8,277 nucleotides of DNA, taken from Acidobacteriota bacterium. GTDB lineage: Bacteria > Acidobacteriota > Terriglobia > Versatilivoradales > Versatilivoraceae. This document shows, piece by piece, positions 1 through 6,465 of the stretch. The stretch covers positions 1 to 8,277 of the forward strand of contig JAPOZE010000201.1 in NCBI GenBank assembly GCA_026706225.1, in the 5' to 3' direction. The position numbers were made by a program, and so were the translations under genes. The notes beneath the pieces were generated by a model. That model searched no databases and was not told the origin of the DNA. It worked only from the letters and a program-made list of their open reading frames with translations. The stretch's first letter is position 1. The number at the start of each line of letters is the position of its first letter.

Positions 1-283
1 CGCATCGCTTGACGCAGACGTTGGTGAAGTTGATGTTGCGATTCACCACGTAGGTCACATCGTCTCCCACGGTCCGCCATCGCAGGAAGTCGGCAGCCTT
101 GAGCAGCACCCGGTAGTCGGTTTCTCCTGTATTGAAGAGCTGGACCACCTGTGACTCCGCGGGGTCCCGGCCCTGCAGGCAGCCCTCGATGGCCCGGGCC
201 ACCGGAGGCGTCGCCTTTCCCAGGGCGGACTCCACCTCGGCTTGACTCCTGAGCGCTCCCCCTGGTTCCCCTTGGGTCAGCAT
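1..283 (-). CDS. cofH: CofH, Fo synthase subunit 2 (N-terminal 94 residues, truncated by window edge)
   Basis: CofH is a radical-SAM enzyme that joins a tyrosine-derived fragment to 5-amino-6-(D-ribitylamino)uracil, the step before CofG in making Fo, the chromophore of coenzyme F420. Only the N-terminus is present. Reading from ATG at 283-281 gives 94 open codons. They include ADFLRWRTVGDDVTYVVNRN (64-83) and INFTNVCVKRC (84-94), the family's characteristic lead-in to the CX3CX2C cluster motif. C90 and C94 are visible; the third Cys lies beyond the edge. The start overlaps the cofG stop by 7 nt (ATGCTGA), and a GGGAG ribosome site sits 8 nt upstream inside cofG, so translation is probably coupled. 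MqnE/MqnC menaquinone enzymes are related alternatives, but the NRNINFTN motif and the adjoining cofG favour CofH. The family assignment is recognition from memory. Confidence 0.93.
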   Translation of the reverse strand, partial: MLTQGEPGGALRSQAEVESALGKATPPVARAIEGCLQGRDPAESQVVQLFNTGETDYRVLLKAADFLRWRTVGDDVTYVVNRNINFTNVCVKRC

Positions 284-1422
284 GGCCGTTTCTCCCAAAG
301 CGGCTCGAGTTCGGCCTGGGGCACGAACCCCTCGGCATCGGCGTCGGCCTCCAGGCGGCTTCTCAACCCGGCCGGCAGACCGTTTTTCTTGCGGCGAATG
401 AATTCAGGGTAGAGGGCGAAGCGAGCCCTCAGCCGGAAGTTCCTGTCTTCGACCTGGCGCCGCAGTTGGGCCAGGTGGGGCCAGGGGGCTTCGGGGTTGA
501 CGTGGTCGATGGTCACCGGGGAGATGCCGCCCCAGTCGTTGATGCCCGCGCCCAGAAACTCCAGGTAGCCGTTCTCTCGGCCCGATCCGCTCAGGTTGGG
601 CGGCACCTGGATGTTCATCTCCGGGCCCAGAATAGTCCTGGCTTCGGCGACGGTTGTCAGCGTCTCCTCGGTGGACAGTTCGTCGGCCCACTTCATGGGT
701 GTGGCCGCCTTGGCCCGGAAATTCTGAATGATGACTTCCTGGACGTGCCAGTAGCGCCGGTGAAGTTCACCGATCAGGTGCAAGGCCTCCCTCCGTTCCC
801 GCGCAGTCTCTCCGATTCCCACCAGCAAGCCGGTCGTCACCGGGATCTTCAACTGCCCGGCGGAACTCAGGGTGTCCAGCCGGACCTGGGGGTGCTTGCT
901 GGGGGCGTGCTCGTGAGGCCCGCCGGGATCGCAGAGCCTGGGGCTGCTGCTCTCCAGCATCAGGCCCAGAGAGACGTTCACTGGCTTGAGGGTTTCCAGC
1001 TCCGACGGGAGCAGCGTGCCGGCGTTGCTGTGAGGGTAGAGGGAGGTCTCCCGCAGCAGCATCCGGCAGATCGTCTCCAGATAGTCGATGGTGCTGTCGT
1101 AGCCCTCTTGGGACAGCCACCGACGGGCTTCGGGGTATCGCTCCTCCGGCCGTTCTCCCAGCACCAGCAGAGCTTCGCGGCATCCCCGTTTCTCTCCCTC
1201 CCGGGCCACGGCCAGAACCTCCTCGGGACTCATGTAAGGGGACCGGAGCCGGCCGGGAGGCTGGCGAAAGACGCAGTAGCCGCAGGCATCCCGGCAGAGC
1301 TGGGTCAGCGGGAGAAACACCTTGGGCGAGAAGCTGAGGATGCGACCTTTTCCCCGGTCACGCAGCCGGGAAGCCCGGGCCAGAAGCGCCGGGTAGCGGT
1401 CGTCGCCGGCTTGGGACTTCAT
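277..1422 (-). CDS. cofG: CofG, 7,8-didemethyl-8-hydroxy-5-deazariboflavin (Fo) synthase subunit 1
   Basis: CofG is a cytosolic radical-SAM enzyme that closes the deazaflavin ring of Fo from the CofH product. The protein is 381 aa, a usual length for single-domain CofG. Near the N-terminus, SPKVFLPLTQLCRDACGYC (32-50) carries the CX3CX2C motif (C43, C47, C50) that ligates the [4Fe-4S] cluster binding SAM. Further conserved segments are IPVTTGLLVGIGET (193-206), QNFRAKAATPM (233-243) and GINDWGGISPVTIDH (293-307). The ATG start is supported by AGGAAGG (1433-1427) 4 nt upstream, which overlaps the TAG stop of the ferredoxin gene. The 9-nt gap upstream and 7-nt overlap with cofH downstream indicate one mRNA with coupled translation. 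Separate cofG and cofH is the arrangement of archaea, cyanobacteria and several other bacteria, not actinobacterial fbiC. No truncation or missing ligand is seen. Confidence 0.96.
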   Translation of the reverse strand: MKSQAGDDRYPALLARASRLRDRGKGRILSFSPKVFLPLTQLCRDACGYCVFRQPPGRLRSPYMSPEEVLAVAREGEKRGCREALLVLGERPEERYPEARRWLSQEGYDSTIDYLETICRMLLRETSLYPHSNAGTLLPSELETLKPVNVSLGLMLESSSPRLCDPGGPHEHAPSKHPQVRLDTLSSAGQLKIPVTTGLLVGIGETARERREALHLIGELHRRYWHVQEVIIQNFRAKAATPMKWADELSTEETLTTVAEARTILGPEMNIQVPPNLSGSGRENGYLEFLGAGINDWGGISPVTIDHVNPEAPWPHLAQLRRQVEDRNFRLRARFALYPEFIRRKKNGLPAGLRSRLEADADAEGFVPQAELEPLWEKRPC

Positions 1423-1431
1423 TGTGCCTTC

Positions 1432-1806
1432 CTATGGGTCTCCCGGGGATGGGAGCGGGTGCTCCGTAATGACGAATTCCTCCACCGGCACCCCCCCGAT
1501 CAGGTGCTCCTGGATGATGCGCTCGATCACCTCCGGAGTGCAGGAGTGGTACCAGGTCCCCTCCGGATACACCACGGCGGTGGGCCCTTGCAGACAGATG
1601 CGCAGACAGTTGGCCTTGGTGCGAAAGACGCCCCCCGGGCCGGTCAGATTGAGTTCCTGCAGGCGGCTCTTGAGGTAGTTCCACGATTCCAGGCTGGCGG
1701 CCTTCTCGCAGCACTTGGGCTTGGTCTGGTCGCAGCAGATAAAGATGTGCCGGCGAATCTTGTCCACGCCCAAAGCGATTGCGGTGTCTTCGAGCTGTTG
1801 GTTCAT
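1432..1806 (-). CDS. thioredoxin-like [2Fe-2S] ferredoxin
   Basis: A 124-aa cytosolic protein with the hallmarks of small thioredoxin-fold [2Fe-2S] ferredoxins. RRHIFICC (18-25) forms the first strand and brings a cysteine. C32/C33 follow, then NCLRIC (66-71) supplies the CX3C pair (C67, C71), then [19 protein letters not shown] (74-92), the typical strand-turn-strand before a C-terminal helix. The four ligands are probably C24 or C25, C32 or C33, C67 and C71; the doubled cysteines make the exact pair uncertain. Such proteins carry single electrons. Being directly upstream of cofG, it could reduce the radical-SAM clusters or serve the SagB-like enzyme; both roles are inference. The ATG has no recognisable Shine-Dalgarno sequence, unlike its operon neighbours, and a stem-loop lies at 1840-1868 upstream. 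The start is kept because it precedes the family's usual N-terminal helix. Confidence 0.85.
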   Translation of the reverse strand: MNQQLEDTAIALGVDKIRRHIFICCDQTKPKCCEKAASLESWNYLKSRLQELNLTGPGGVFRTKANCLRICLQGPTAVVYPEGTWYHSCTPEVIERIIQEHLIGGVPVEEFVITEHPLPSPGDP

Positions 1807-1839
1807 GGTTGTTGGTCCAGGAGGATGGTTCCGGCCGAT

Positions 1840-1868
1840 TCCGTCCGGCCCGATTCAATCCGGACGGA
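1840..1868 (-). other. 9-bp stem-loop between SagB-like gene and ferredoxin gene
   Basis: TCCGTCCGG at 1840-1848 and CCGGACGGA at 1860-1868 are perfect reverse complements separated by 11 nt. In the minus-strand transcript this would form a 9-bp GC-rich hairpin starting 7 nt after the stop of the SagB-like gene. No run of U follows, so it is not a canonical intrinsic terminator. It could be a processing or mRNA-stabilising structure that lowers expression of the downstream genes. The hairpin is visible; its function is inferred. Confidence 0.6.
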
Positions 1869-1875
1869 GACGGAG

Positions 1876-3420
1876 TCAGCCAAGCGACACCAACTCCCGG
1901 CGTCTGCCCTTTCCCAGGGCCATCAGGAAAATGGCGCTCTTGCCCCGGGCGTGGGGCGAAAAGAAGGCCGTGACATCGTCGTCGTAGAAAGTCAGCCCGG
2001 TGGCCCCAAGCCTCTGGGCGTAGGCCGACAGGTAGAGTCTTCCCCCCAGCAGGCCCGCCTCCAGTTGCAGGGCGCGATAGCCTCGATTGCCGAACCGCTC
2101 CAGCACGGGCTCCAGGTCGGCCATGAAGAAGACGTCGAAGCTGGCCTCGGCCGGCAAGTCCTGCTCCAGTCCCAGGTAGCCCATCTCCTGGCGGAAGCCG
2201 CCTTGGCGAAGCAGCTCCAGCTCCCTGCGGTCACGGTCCAGCCAATAGGCTCCCGAGGGCAGGCCTTCCACCGCGTTGGCTGTGATATACCAGTCGTTGA
2301 GCAGTCCGCCCCCAGGTCCCAGGAAGTCGGCCGACACCTCCTGAGCCGAATAGTAGAGCATGGTGGAGAACGCCTGAAAGGAGACGGGAGCCGGCGCGAA
2401 GCGACGGCTGGATCCTCGCCGGCGGATGACCGGCTCGAGCGGCCCTGTAGGGATTTCGCTCAACGATAGGGGCTCCAAGCGAAAGCGTTTGCCCTGGACG
2501 GCATCCGGTTGCCGGCCAAGGCTCCCGCGCCAGGCGCTCGCCTCCTCGGCGGTTCCGATCATGGTGGACGCGTGCATCTCCCTCATCTCCGGGTAGTCCA
2601 CCTCGCCGCCGGCGGCGCCGGTCCGTGCCGGCAAGGGTTCCAGCGGGGGACAGTCGTTGGACACTTCCTCCCGGCAAACGCCGATGGCCGCCAGCGACAG
2701 GGTTACTTCGCGGTCGGTGTCCAGGTCCAGCAAGCCATTGACCTCCTGGTCGGCAAACCCGAGCACCAGCCGGTGAGGGAAGCCCAGGGCCCGGGACGTG
2801 GCGAACAGGTTGGCCAGCATGGTTCCGTTGTCCCACCCGAAGTGACGGTAGGTGCGGGCCCGGTACTTCCAGGCGTTGCGCCAGTAGGTCCCGGTCGAGA
2901 CAATGGTCACCGGGGCCCTGGACAACTGCGGTTCCCGCCCCGAGGCCTTTGCCAGCAAGCCCCGGAAGTCGCCCGAACGCAGGCGTTCCAGCGCAAAGTC
3001 CCGGGGATCGAAGTGGTAGACTCCCGCCGGCAACCCGTTCAGATCGCCGCAGACCACGTAGAGCTCGATCTCATAGAGCGCTCCCGTGCAGGAGGCCGCC
3101 CGAAACAGGATATCCCCGCCGGGGTAGGGCTTTCGCTTGGTGATGCCGCCACAGCAATAGAGAAGCCTTGCCAGATCCTCCAGGTCGGGAACCGACCGGG
3201 GCGGGCCGGGAGAATCCAACGGCAGCAGCGACGCCAGGGCAGGGAGCTCCGAGTCCCGCCATTGGTCGGGCAGCGGAATGCGCTGCAGGTCCGAATAGAC
3301 CTTGAAGGGCTCGGGCCGGTTGGCCCAATCCAGGGTATGGGAACCGAACCGGACACTGTGATAGGAGTGCTTGGTCTGCCGGTGATACCGCAGGGCGGCT
3401 TGGGTATCGCTGTTGTCCAT
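1876..3420 (-). CDS. tandem-domain SagB/ThcOx-type nitroreductase-family dehydrogenase
   Basis: A 514-aa soluble protein with two nitroreductase-fold (FMN) domains. Residues 11-50 hold a conserved lead segment (YHRQTKHSYHSVRF, then LDWANRPEPFKVY). Domain 1 (about 80-250) contains FRAASCTGALYEIELYVV (106-123) and WKYRARTYRH (184-193), including the Lys-Tyr pair (K185-Y186) that aligns with the catalytic pair of azoline dehydrogenases. Domain 2 (about 325-505) begins RRRGSSRRF (333-341), the usual nitroreductase FMN-binding signature, but has RFGNRGYR (442-449) where the KY motif would be. SagB-type enzymes oxidise thiazolines/oxazolines in RiPP pathways, yet no YcaO, cyclodehydratase or precursor peptide is seen here, so the substrate is unknown. 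ATG 3420 is preferred over the longer frame from 3495 because it starts the conserved region, avoids overlapping the upstream gene, and has AAGGGA 11 nt upstream. It sits 41 nt after the PPOX gene. Confidence 0.88.
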   Translation of the reverse strand: MDNSDTQAALRYHRQTKHSYHSVRFGSHTLDWANRPEPFKVYSDLQRIPLPDQWRDSELPALASLLPLDSPGPPRSVPDLEDLARLLYCCGGITKRKPYPGGDILFRAASCTGALYEIELYVVCGDLNGLPAGVYHFDPRDFALERLRSGDFRGLLAKASGREPQLSRAPVTIVSTGTYWRNAWKYRARTYRHFGWDNGTMLANLFATSRALGFPHRLVLGFADQEVNGLLDLDTDREVTLSLAAIGVCREEVSNDCPPLEPLPARTGAAGGEVDYPEMREMHASTMIGTAEEASAWRGSLGRQPDAVQGKRFRLEPLSLSEIPTGPLEPVIRRRGSSRRFAPAPVSFQAFSTMLYYSAQEVSADFLGPGGGLLNDWYITANAVEGLPSGAYWLDRDRRELELLRQGGFRQEMGYLGLEQDLPAEASFDVFFMADLEPVLERFGNRGYRALQLEAGLLGGRLYLSAYAQRLGATGLTFYDDDVTAFFSPHARGKSAIFLMALGKGRRRELVSLG

Positions 3421-3461
3421 GGGCCCCGTGGTCCCTTGTGTGCGGTTCGGCGAGGCCTGGT

Positions 3462-3953
3462 TCACCAGTCCGTATGCTTGTACTTCTTGGCCCAATTGAC
3501 TCCCTGCCAGGTTTTCATGGTGATCGGTTTCACGAACAGCAGCCAGCGGGGTTCGTTCAAGGTCGGCACCAGGTAGTCGGGGCCCCTTTCTCCCAGATAG
3601 CGAAGCGCCATCTTGTGACCGATCTCCACCCAGCGGCCGCCGACGTTGGCTTCCTCCAGCACGGTGGCTTCACCCTTGACCAGAACGCGGCGGTTGTAGA
3701 TGGTGGAGTCGTCGATGCAGAGAAACACGCGTCCGTCCCGCTGTATGTGCTTGGCCCAGGCGGAACGCCCTCGGGGGATGATGTAGAAGCCTCCGTCCGC
3801 GTACTCGAACCAGCAGGGAACCACGTAGGGCCAGCCGTCCGCATCCAGGCACCCCAGCCGGCAGAATTCAGGCCCTGAAAGAAATTCGGCGATCTCGGCT
3901 TCATTCAGCTTGCCTACTTTGCCGCGCCAGCTCTCATTCGACTCTTTGTTCAT
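3462..3953 (-). CDS. PPOX/FDOR split-barrel oxidoreductase (FMN- or F420-dependent)
   Basis: A 163-aa cytosolic protein of the pyridoxamine-5'-phosphate-oxidase-like split beta-barrel superfamily. After an N-terminal helix (LNEAEIAEFLSG, 16-27), CRLGCLDADGWPYVVPCWFEY (31-51) forms the first barrel strands, followed by GGFYIIPRGRSAWAKHIQRD (54-73), the cofactor phosphate-binding region. VFLCIDD (76-82), LVKGEATVLE (91-100) and a C-terminal barrel strand with a basic tail complete the fold. Members bind FMN, F420 or haem; the operon with cofG and cofH favours F420, but sequence alone does not settle this. ATG 3953 is chosen because GGAGG lies 6 nt upstream. The frame is open to an ATG at 4040, but that adds an Arg/Pro-rich leader unlike the family and would cover the predicted promoter leader. 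It is the first gene of the five-gene operon. Confidence 0.85.
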   Translation of the reverse strand: MNKESNESWRGKVGKLNEAEIAEFLSGPEFCRLGCLDADGWPYVVPCWFEYADGGFYIIPRGRSAWAKHIQRDGRVFLCIDDSTIYNRRVLVKGEATVLEEANVGGRWVEIGHKMALRYLGERGPDYLVPTLNEPRWLLFVKPITMKTWQGVNWAKKYKHTDW

Positions 3954-3959
3954 GGAAGA

Positions 3960-3964
3960 CCTCC
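3960..3964 (-). promoter_or_regulatory. Shine-Dalgarno site fixing the PPOX gene start
   Basis: The minus strand reads GGAGG, 6 nt before ATG 3953. It is the best ribosome site in the left operon and decides for 3953 over the upstream in-frame ATG at 4040. Confidence 0.8.
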
Positions 3965-3967
3965 GGT

Positions 3968-3979
3968 ACGGTTGACCGT
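3968..3979. promoter_or_regulatory. short perfect inverted repeat ACGGT-TG-ACCGT
   Basis: A 5-bp perfect inverted repeat with a 2-nt centre, a few bases upstream of the PPOX Shine-Dalgarno site and inside the predicted leader. It could be half of an operator or a chance palindrome; 5-bp arms are weak evidence. Confidence 0.3.
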
Positions 3980-4008
3980 TTTCAGTTGTATCCGGCCTGG
4001 GGAAGATG

Positions 4009-4024
4009 GGTCCCGGGCGGGACC
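4009..4024. promoter_or_regulatory. perfect 7-bp inverted repeat GGTCCCG-GG-CGGGACC, operator candidate
   Basis: GGTCCCG at 4009-4015 and CGGGACC at 4018-4024 are exact reverse complements with a 2-nt centre. It lies about 8-23 nt downstream of the start point predicted from the minus-strand TATAAT at 4044-4039, a typical place for a repressor operator. In RNA the 2-nt loop would have to open to form a hairpin, so a protein-binding DNA site is the likelier reading. No regulator gene is in the window. Confidence 0.45.
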
Positions 4025-4038
4025 GCGCGCATCGCCGC

Positions 4039-4067
4039 ATTATACGCCAGATCAGGCCTCAGATCTC
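4039..4067 (-). promoter_or_regulatory. candidate sigma70 promoter of the left (F420) operon
   Basis: The minus strand has a perfect TATAAT at 4044-4039, conspicuous in this GC-rich sequence and about 86 nt before the PPOX start. No good -35 is seen at 17 nt (GAGATC at 4067-4062); CTGAGA at 4069-4064 matches TTGACA at 4 of 6 positions, but with a long 19-nt spacer. A weak -35 suggests activator dependence or modest strength. Confidence 0.5.
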
Positions 4068-4183
4068 AGCTTTACGAGGTGGACCGAGAAGAAGTTGCAC
4101 ACCCTTCCGGACTGCTGTCGGGCCATCCCCACCGTCGCCGTGGCGGCAGCCTTTCCGTTTGCCGCAGGGTGGTCTGCCCTCCG

Positions 4184-4212
4184 TTGCAAACCCCGGGGAT
4201 TTTCCCTATGCT
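4184..4212 (+). promoter_or_regulatory. candidate sigma70 promoter of the POT-MFS operon
   Basis: TTGCAA (4184-4189), a 17-nt spacer and TATGCT (4207-4212) give 4 of 6 matches in each box at ideal spacing. Transcription would begin near 4219, leaving a leader of about 107 nt before the POT start. The rest of 4045-4325 shows no convincing gene or structured RNA. Confidence 0.45.
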
Positions 4213-4311
4213 AGCCGTGCGCTTGCCGTGCAGTGGATATACCGCCCGCGCCGAAAGCCGCCTTCCCGGCCTCAGACCGGATTTCTCCGGAGCGTACTCA
4301 GCCCGATGATC

Positions 4312-4317
4312 AAGGAG
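4312..4317 (+). promoter_or_regulatory. Shine-Dalgarno site fixing the POT gene start
   Basis: AAGGAG lies 8 nt before ATG 4326. This chooses 4326 over the in-frame ATG at 4233, whose 31 extra codons encode a Pro/Ala/Arg-rich stretch with no family similarity. Confidence 0.8.
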
Positions 4318-4325
4318 CTCAGCCG

Positions 4326-6440
4326 ATGAATGCGCAGCAGCCTGGAACCCTGTTCGGACACCCGACCGGCCTGTTCACCCTGTTCTTTGCCGAGATGTGG
4401 GAACGCTTCTCCTTTTACGGAATGCGGGCCCTGCTCCTGTTCTACATGCTCAAGGGCTTCCTGGGGTACGGCGACAGGGATGCCTACGCCATCTATGGCG
4501 CTTACACGGCGCTGGTCTACATGACCCCTCTTTTCGGCGGCATGCTGGCCGACCGCCTGCTGGGCGCCCGGCGAGCGGTGGTTCTGGGCGGTCTGCTGAT
4601 GGCCGGCGGTCACCTGATGATGTCGGCGGAAAGCGACGTGGCCTTTTTCCTGGCCCTGGCGCTGCTGATCGTGGGCAATGGGTTTTTCAAGCCCAACATC
4701 TCGACCATGGTGGGTTCGCTCTATCCGCAGGGCAGCCCCAAGCGGGACACCGGCTTCACCATCTTCTACATGGGGATCAACCTGGGCGCGGCCATGTCGC
4801 CCCTGCTGTGCGGCTACATCGGCGAGACCTACGGCTGGCACTACGGCTTCGGGCTGGCCACCCTGGGCATGCTCACCGGTCTGGCCGTCTTTGTGGCTCC
4901 GGTCCGCATCACCCAGGTTCTGATCATGTCGGGCGCCGTGGCGGCAGCCCTCGGACTCTTTTACTTCCGTCCCGACAACCCCTTTTCCACCGGCGTCAAT
5001 ATCTTCGTGGGTGTCGCGCTTCTGATCGCGGGCGTGATCGCCTGGGTTGCGCTGGGCCGGGGAGGCTTGCCGGCTGAGGTGGGAGCCCCCTCGGATCCTC
5101 AACGGCTGCGCAAGCCGGTGGCCGGTCCCATCTCCGCCGAGTGGTCGGTCTACCTCCTCTCGCTGCTGTCGATTCCCGTGCTGGCGCTGCTGGTTTCGGC
5201 CAACCGCAACGTCACCGTCATCCCCTCCGCGCTGGTGGACAGCCTCAAATCCAGCGGCAATGCGATCCTGCAGGTTTCCGCCGATGTGCTGGCTCAGATG
5301 AGCACGCCGGCCGGCCTCATCCTGATGCTGGCCGGGCTGGTGGCTCTGGTCTACCTGGGCATGGAGACCCTCCGGCTGGACAAGGTGCCCCGGGAACGGA
5401 TGTATGTGGTGTTGATCCTCACCTTCTTCTCCATGCTCTTCTGGGCCTTTTTCGAACAGGCCGGCAGTTCGGTGAACAACTTTACCGACCGCAACGTCGA
5501 CCGGGTGGCCGAAGAGCGGCAGCTGGCCGCCGGCGATGTGGGCAGCACTCTCACCTTCCGCATTCCGGTTCAGAGCGCGGACGCCGATCTGATGCGGTTG
5601 CCGCTGCTCACCCAGGAGCAGCTTGGCCACCGGAATGCCAGCCCGCGGATGAAGCAGCGGGTCGAAGAGGCTATCCGCATCGAGGAAAAGCGCAAGGGAA
5701 ATCTCAGCCGGAAAGAAGTGGAACAGTTGGTTGCGTCGGCCACCCGGGATGACCGCTTGACCATGAGCGGACTCACCTATCTTCGGGCCGCCGCGGGTGC
5801 GCCGGGGGGAAGCGAGAGGCTTGCATGGGTCGTGACCCCGGGCAACCAGGGCATGTCGGTTGGCGGATCCGAGAGCCCGGCCTCGGTCTTTCAGGCTGTC
5901 AACCCGATCTACATCCTTCTGTTCGGGATCGCATTCAGCGCCTTGTGGACATTTCTGGGGCGAATTCACCTGGAGCCCAGCACGCCCCTCAAGTTCTCCC
6001 TGGGACTGTTGCAGCTGGGACTTGGCTTCGGAGCTTTCTGGTACGGTGCCCAGAGCGCCGACGAACGGGGCATGGTGGCGCTCGGATGGATCTTTCTGGG
6101 GTATTTGCTCCATACCACCGGGGAACTCTGCCTCTCCCCCGTGGGGCTCTCCATGGTGACCCGACTGTCCCCGGCACGCCTGGTGAGCACGGTGATGGGA
6201 GCCTGGTTCCTGGCGACCGCCTTCTCCCAATTTCTGGCGGCTATCATCGCCCAGTTCACCGGCGTCACCGAAGGGGGCTATGGTGAAGGCCTGGTCCCGG
6301 TACCGAAGGACACCGTGCACGTTTATGGCGACGTGTTCGGGAGCATCGCCCTGACGGCCATTGGGTCGGCTGTGGTCTGCTTCCTCCTGGTGCCTTTGCT
6401 GAAGCGCTGGATGCACGAGGGAGCAGTGGAATCGGGATAG
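4326..6440 (+). CDS. POT/PTR-family proton-coupled oligopeptide transporter, enlarged form
   Basis: A 704-aa inner-membrane symporter that imports di-/tripeptides (or related small compounds) with protons. Family motifs are complete: EMWERFSFYG (23-32, the ExxERFxxY motif of TM1), GGMLADRLLGARR (71-83), GNGFFKPNIST with K122 in TM4, FYMGINLGA (147-155), FFEQAGSS with E377 in TM7, FQAVNP (522-527) and GELCLSPVGLSM with E600 in TM10. Bacterial relatives are usually about 450-500 aa. The extra length comes from one more hydrophobic pair before TM7 (segments near 197-213, 223-243, 274-290 and 329-345, where two linker helices are normal) and a hydrophilic, charged insert at about 391-519 between TM7 and TM8, expected on the periplasmic side. 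It is first of two genes on the plus strand, the MFS gene starting 25 nt downstream. Substrate range cannot be read from sequence. Confidence 0.95.
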   Translation: MNAQQPGTLFGHPTGLFTLFFAEMWERFSFYGMRALLLFYMLKGFLGYGDRDAYAIYGAYTALVYMTPLFGGMLADRLLGARRAVVLGGLLMAGGHLMMSAESDVAFFLALALLIVGNGFFKPNISTMVGSLYPQGSPKRDTGFTIFYMGINLGAAMSPLLCGYIGETYGWHYGFGLATLGMLTGLAVFVAPVRITQVLIMSGAVAAALGLFYFRPDNPFSTGVNIFVGVALLIAGVIAWVALGRGGLPAEVGAPSDPQRLRKPVAGPISAEWSVYLLSLLSIPVLALLVSANRNVTVIPSALVDSLKSSGNAILQVSADVLAQMSTPAGLILMLAGLVALVYLGMETLRLDKVPRERMYVVLILTFFSMLFWAFFEQAGSSVNNFTDRNVDRVAEERQLAAGDVGSTLTFRIPVQSADADLMRLPLLTQEQLGHRNASPRMKQRVEEAIRIEEKRKGNLSRKEVEQLVASATRDDRLTMSGLTYLRAAAGAPGGSERLAWVVTPGNQGMSVGGSESPASVFQAVNPIYILLFGIAFSALWTFLGRIHLEPSTPLKFSLGLLQLGLGFGAFWYGAQSADERGMVALGWIFLGYLLHTTGELCLSPVGLSMVTRLSPARLVSTVMGAWFLATAFSQFLAAIIAQFTGVTEGGYGEGLVPVPKDTVHVYGDVFGSIALTAIGSAVVCFLLVPLLKRWMHEGAVESG

Positions 6441-6465
6441 GACCGGGCTGGGAAGGGCGGCGGGA

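Noticed and set aside
466..2469. 667-codon open frame on the plus strand opposite cofG, ferredoxin and the SagB-like gene
   Set aside because: Antisense shadow from high GC at third codon positions. It spans three recognisable minus-strand genes and its protein resembles no family.
1876..3420. RiPP (thiazole/oxazole-modified peptide) gene cluster suggested by the SagB-like gene
   Set aside because: No YcaO/cyclodehydratase, precursor peptide, leader peptidase or dedicated exporter is seen; the context points to F420 instead.
3986..4329. Two overlapping 107-codon plus-strand frames in the divergent intergenic region
   Set aside because: Arg/Pro-rich, no family resemblance, no ribosome site; they overlap both promoter candidates.
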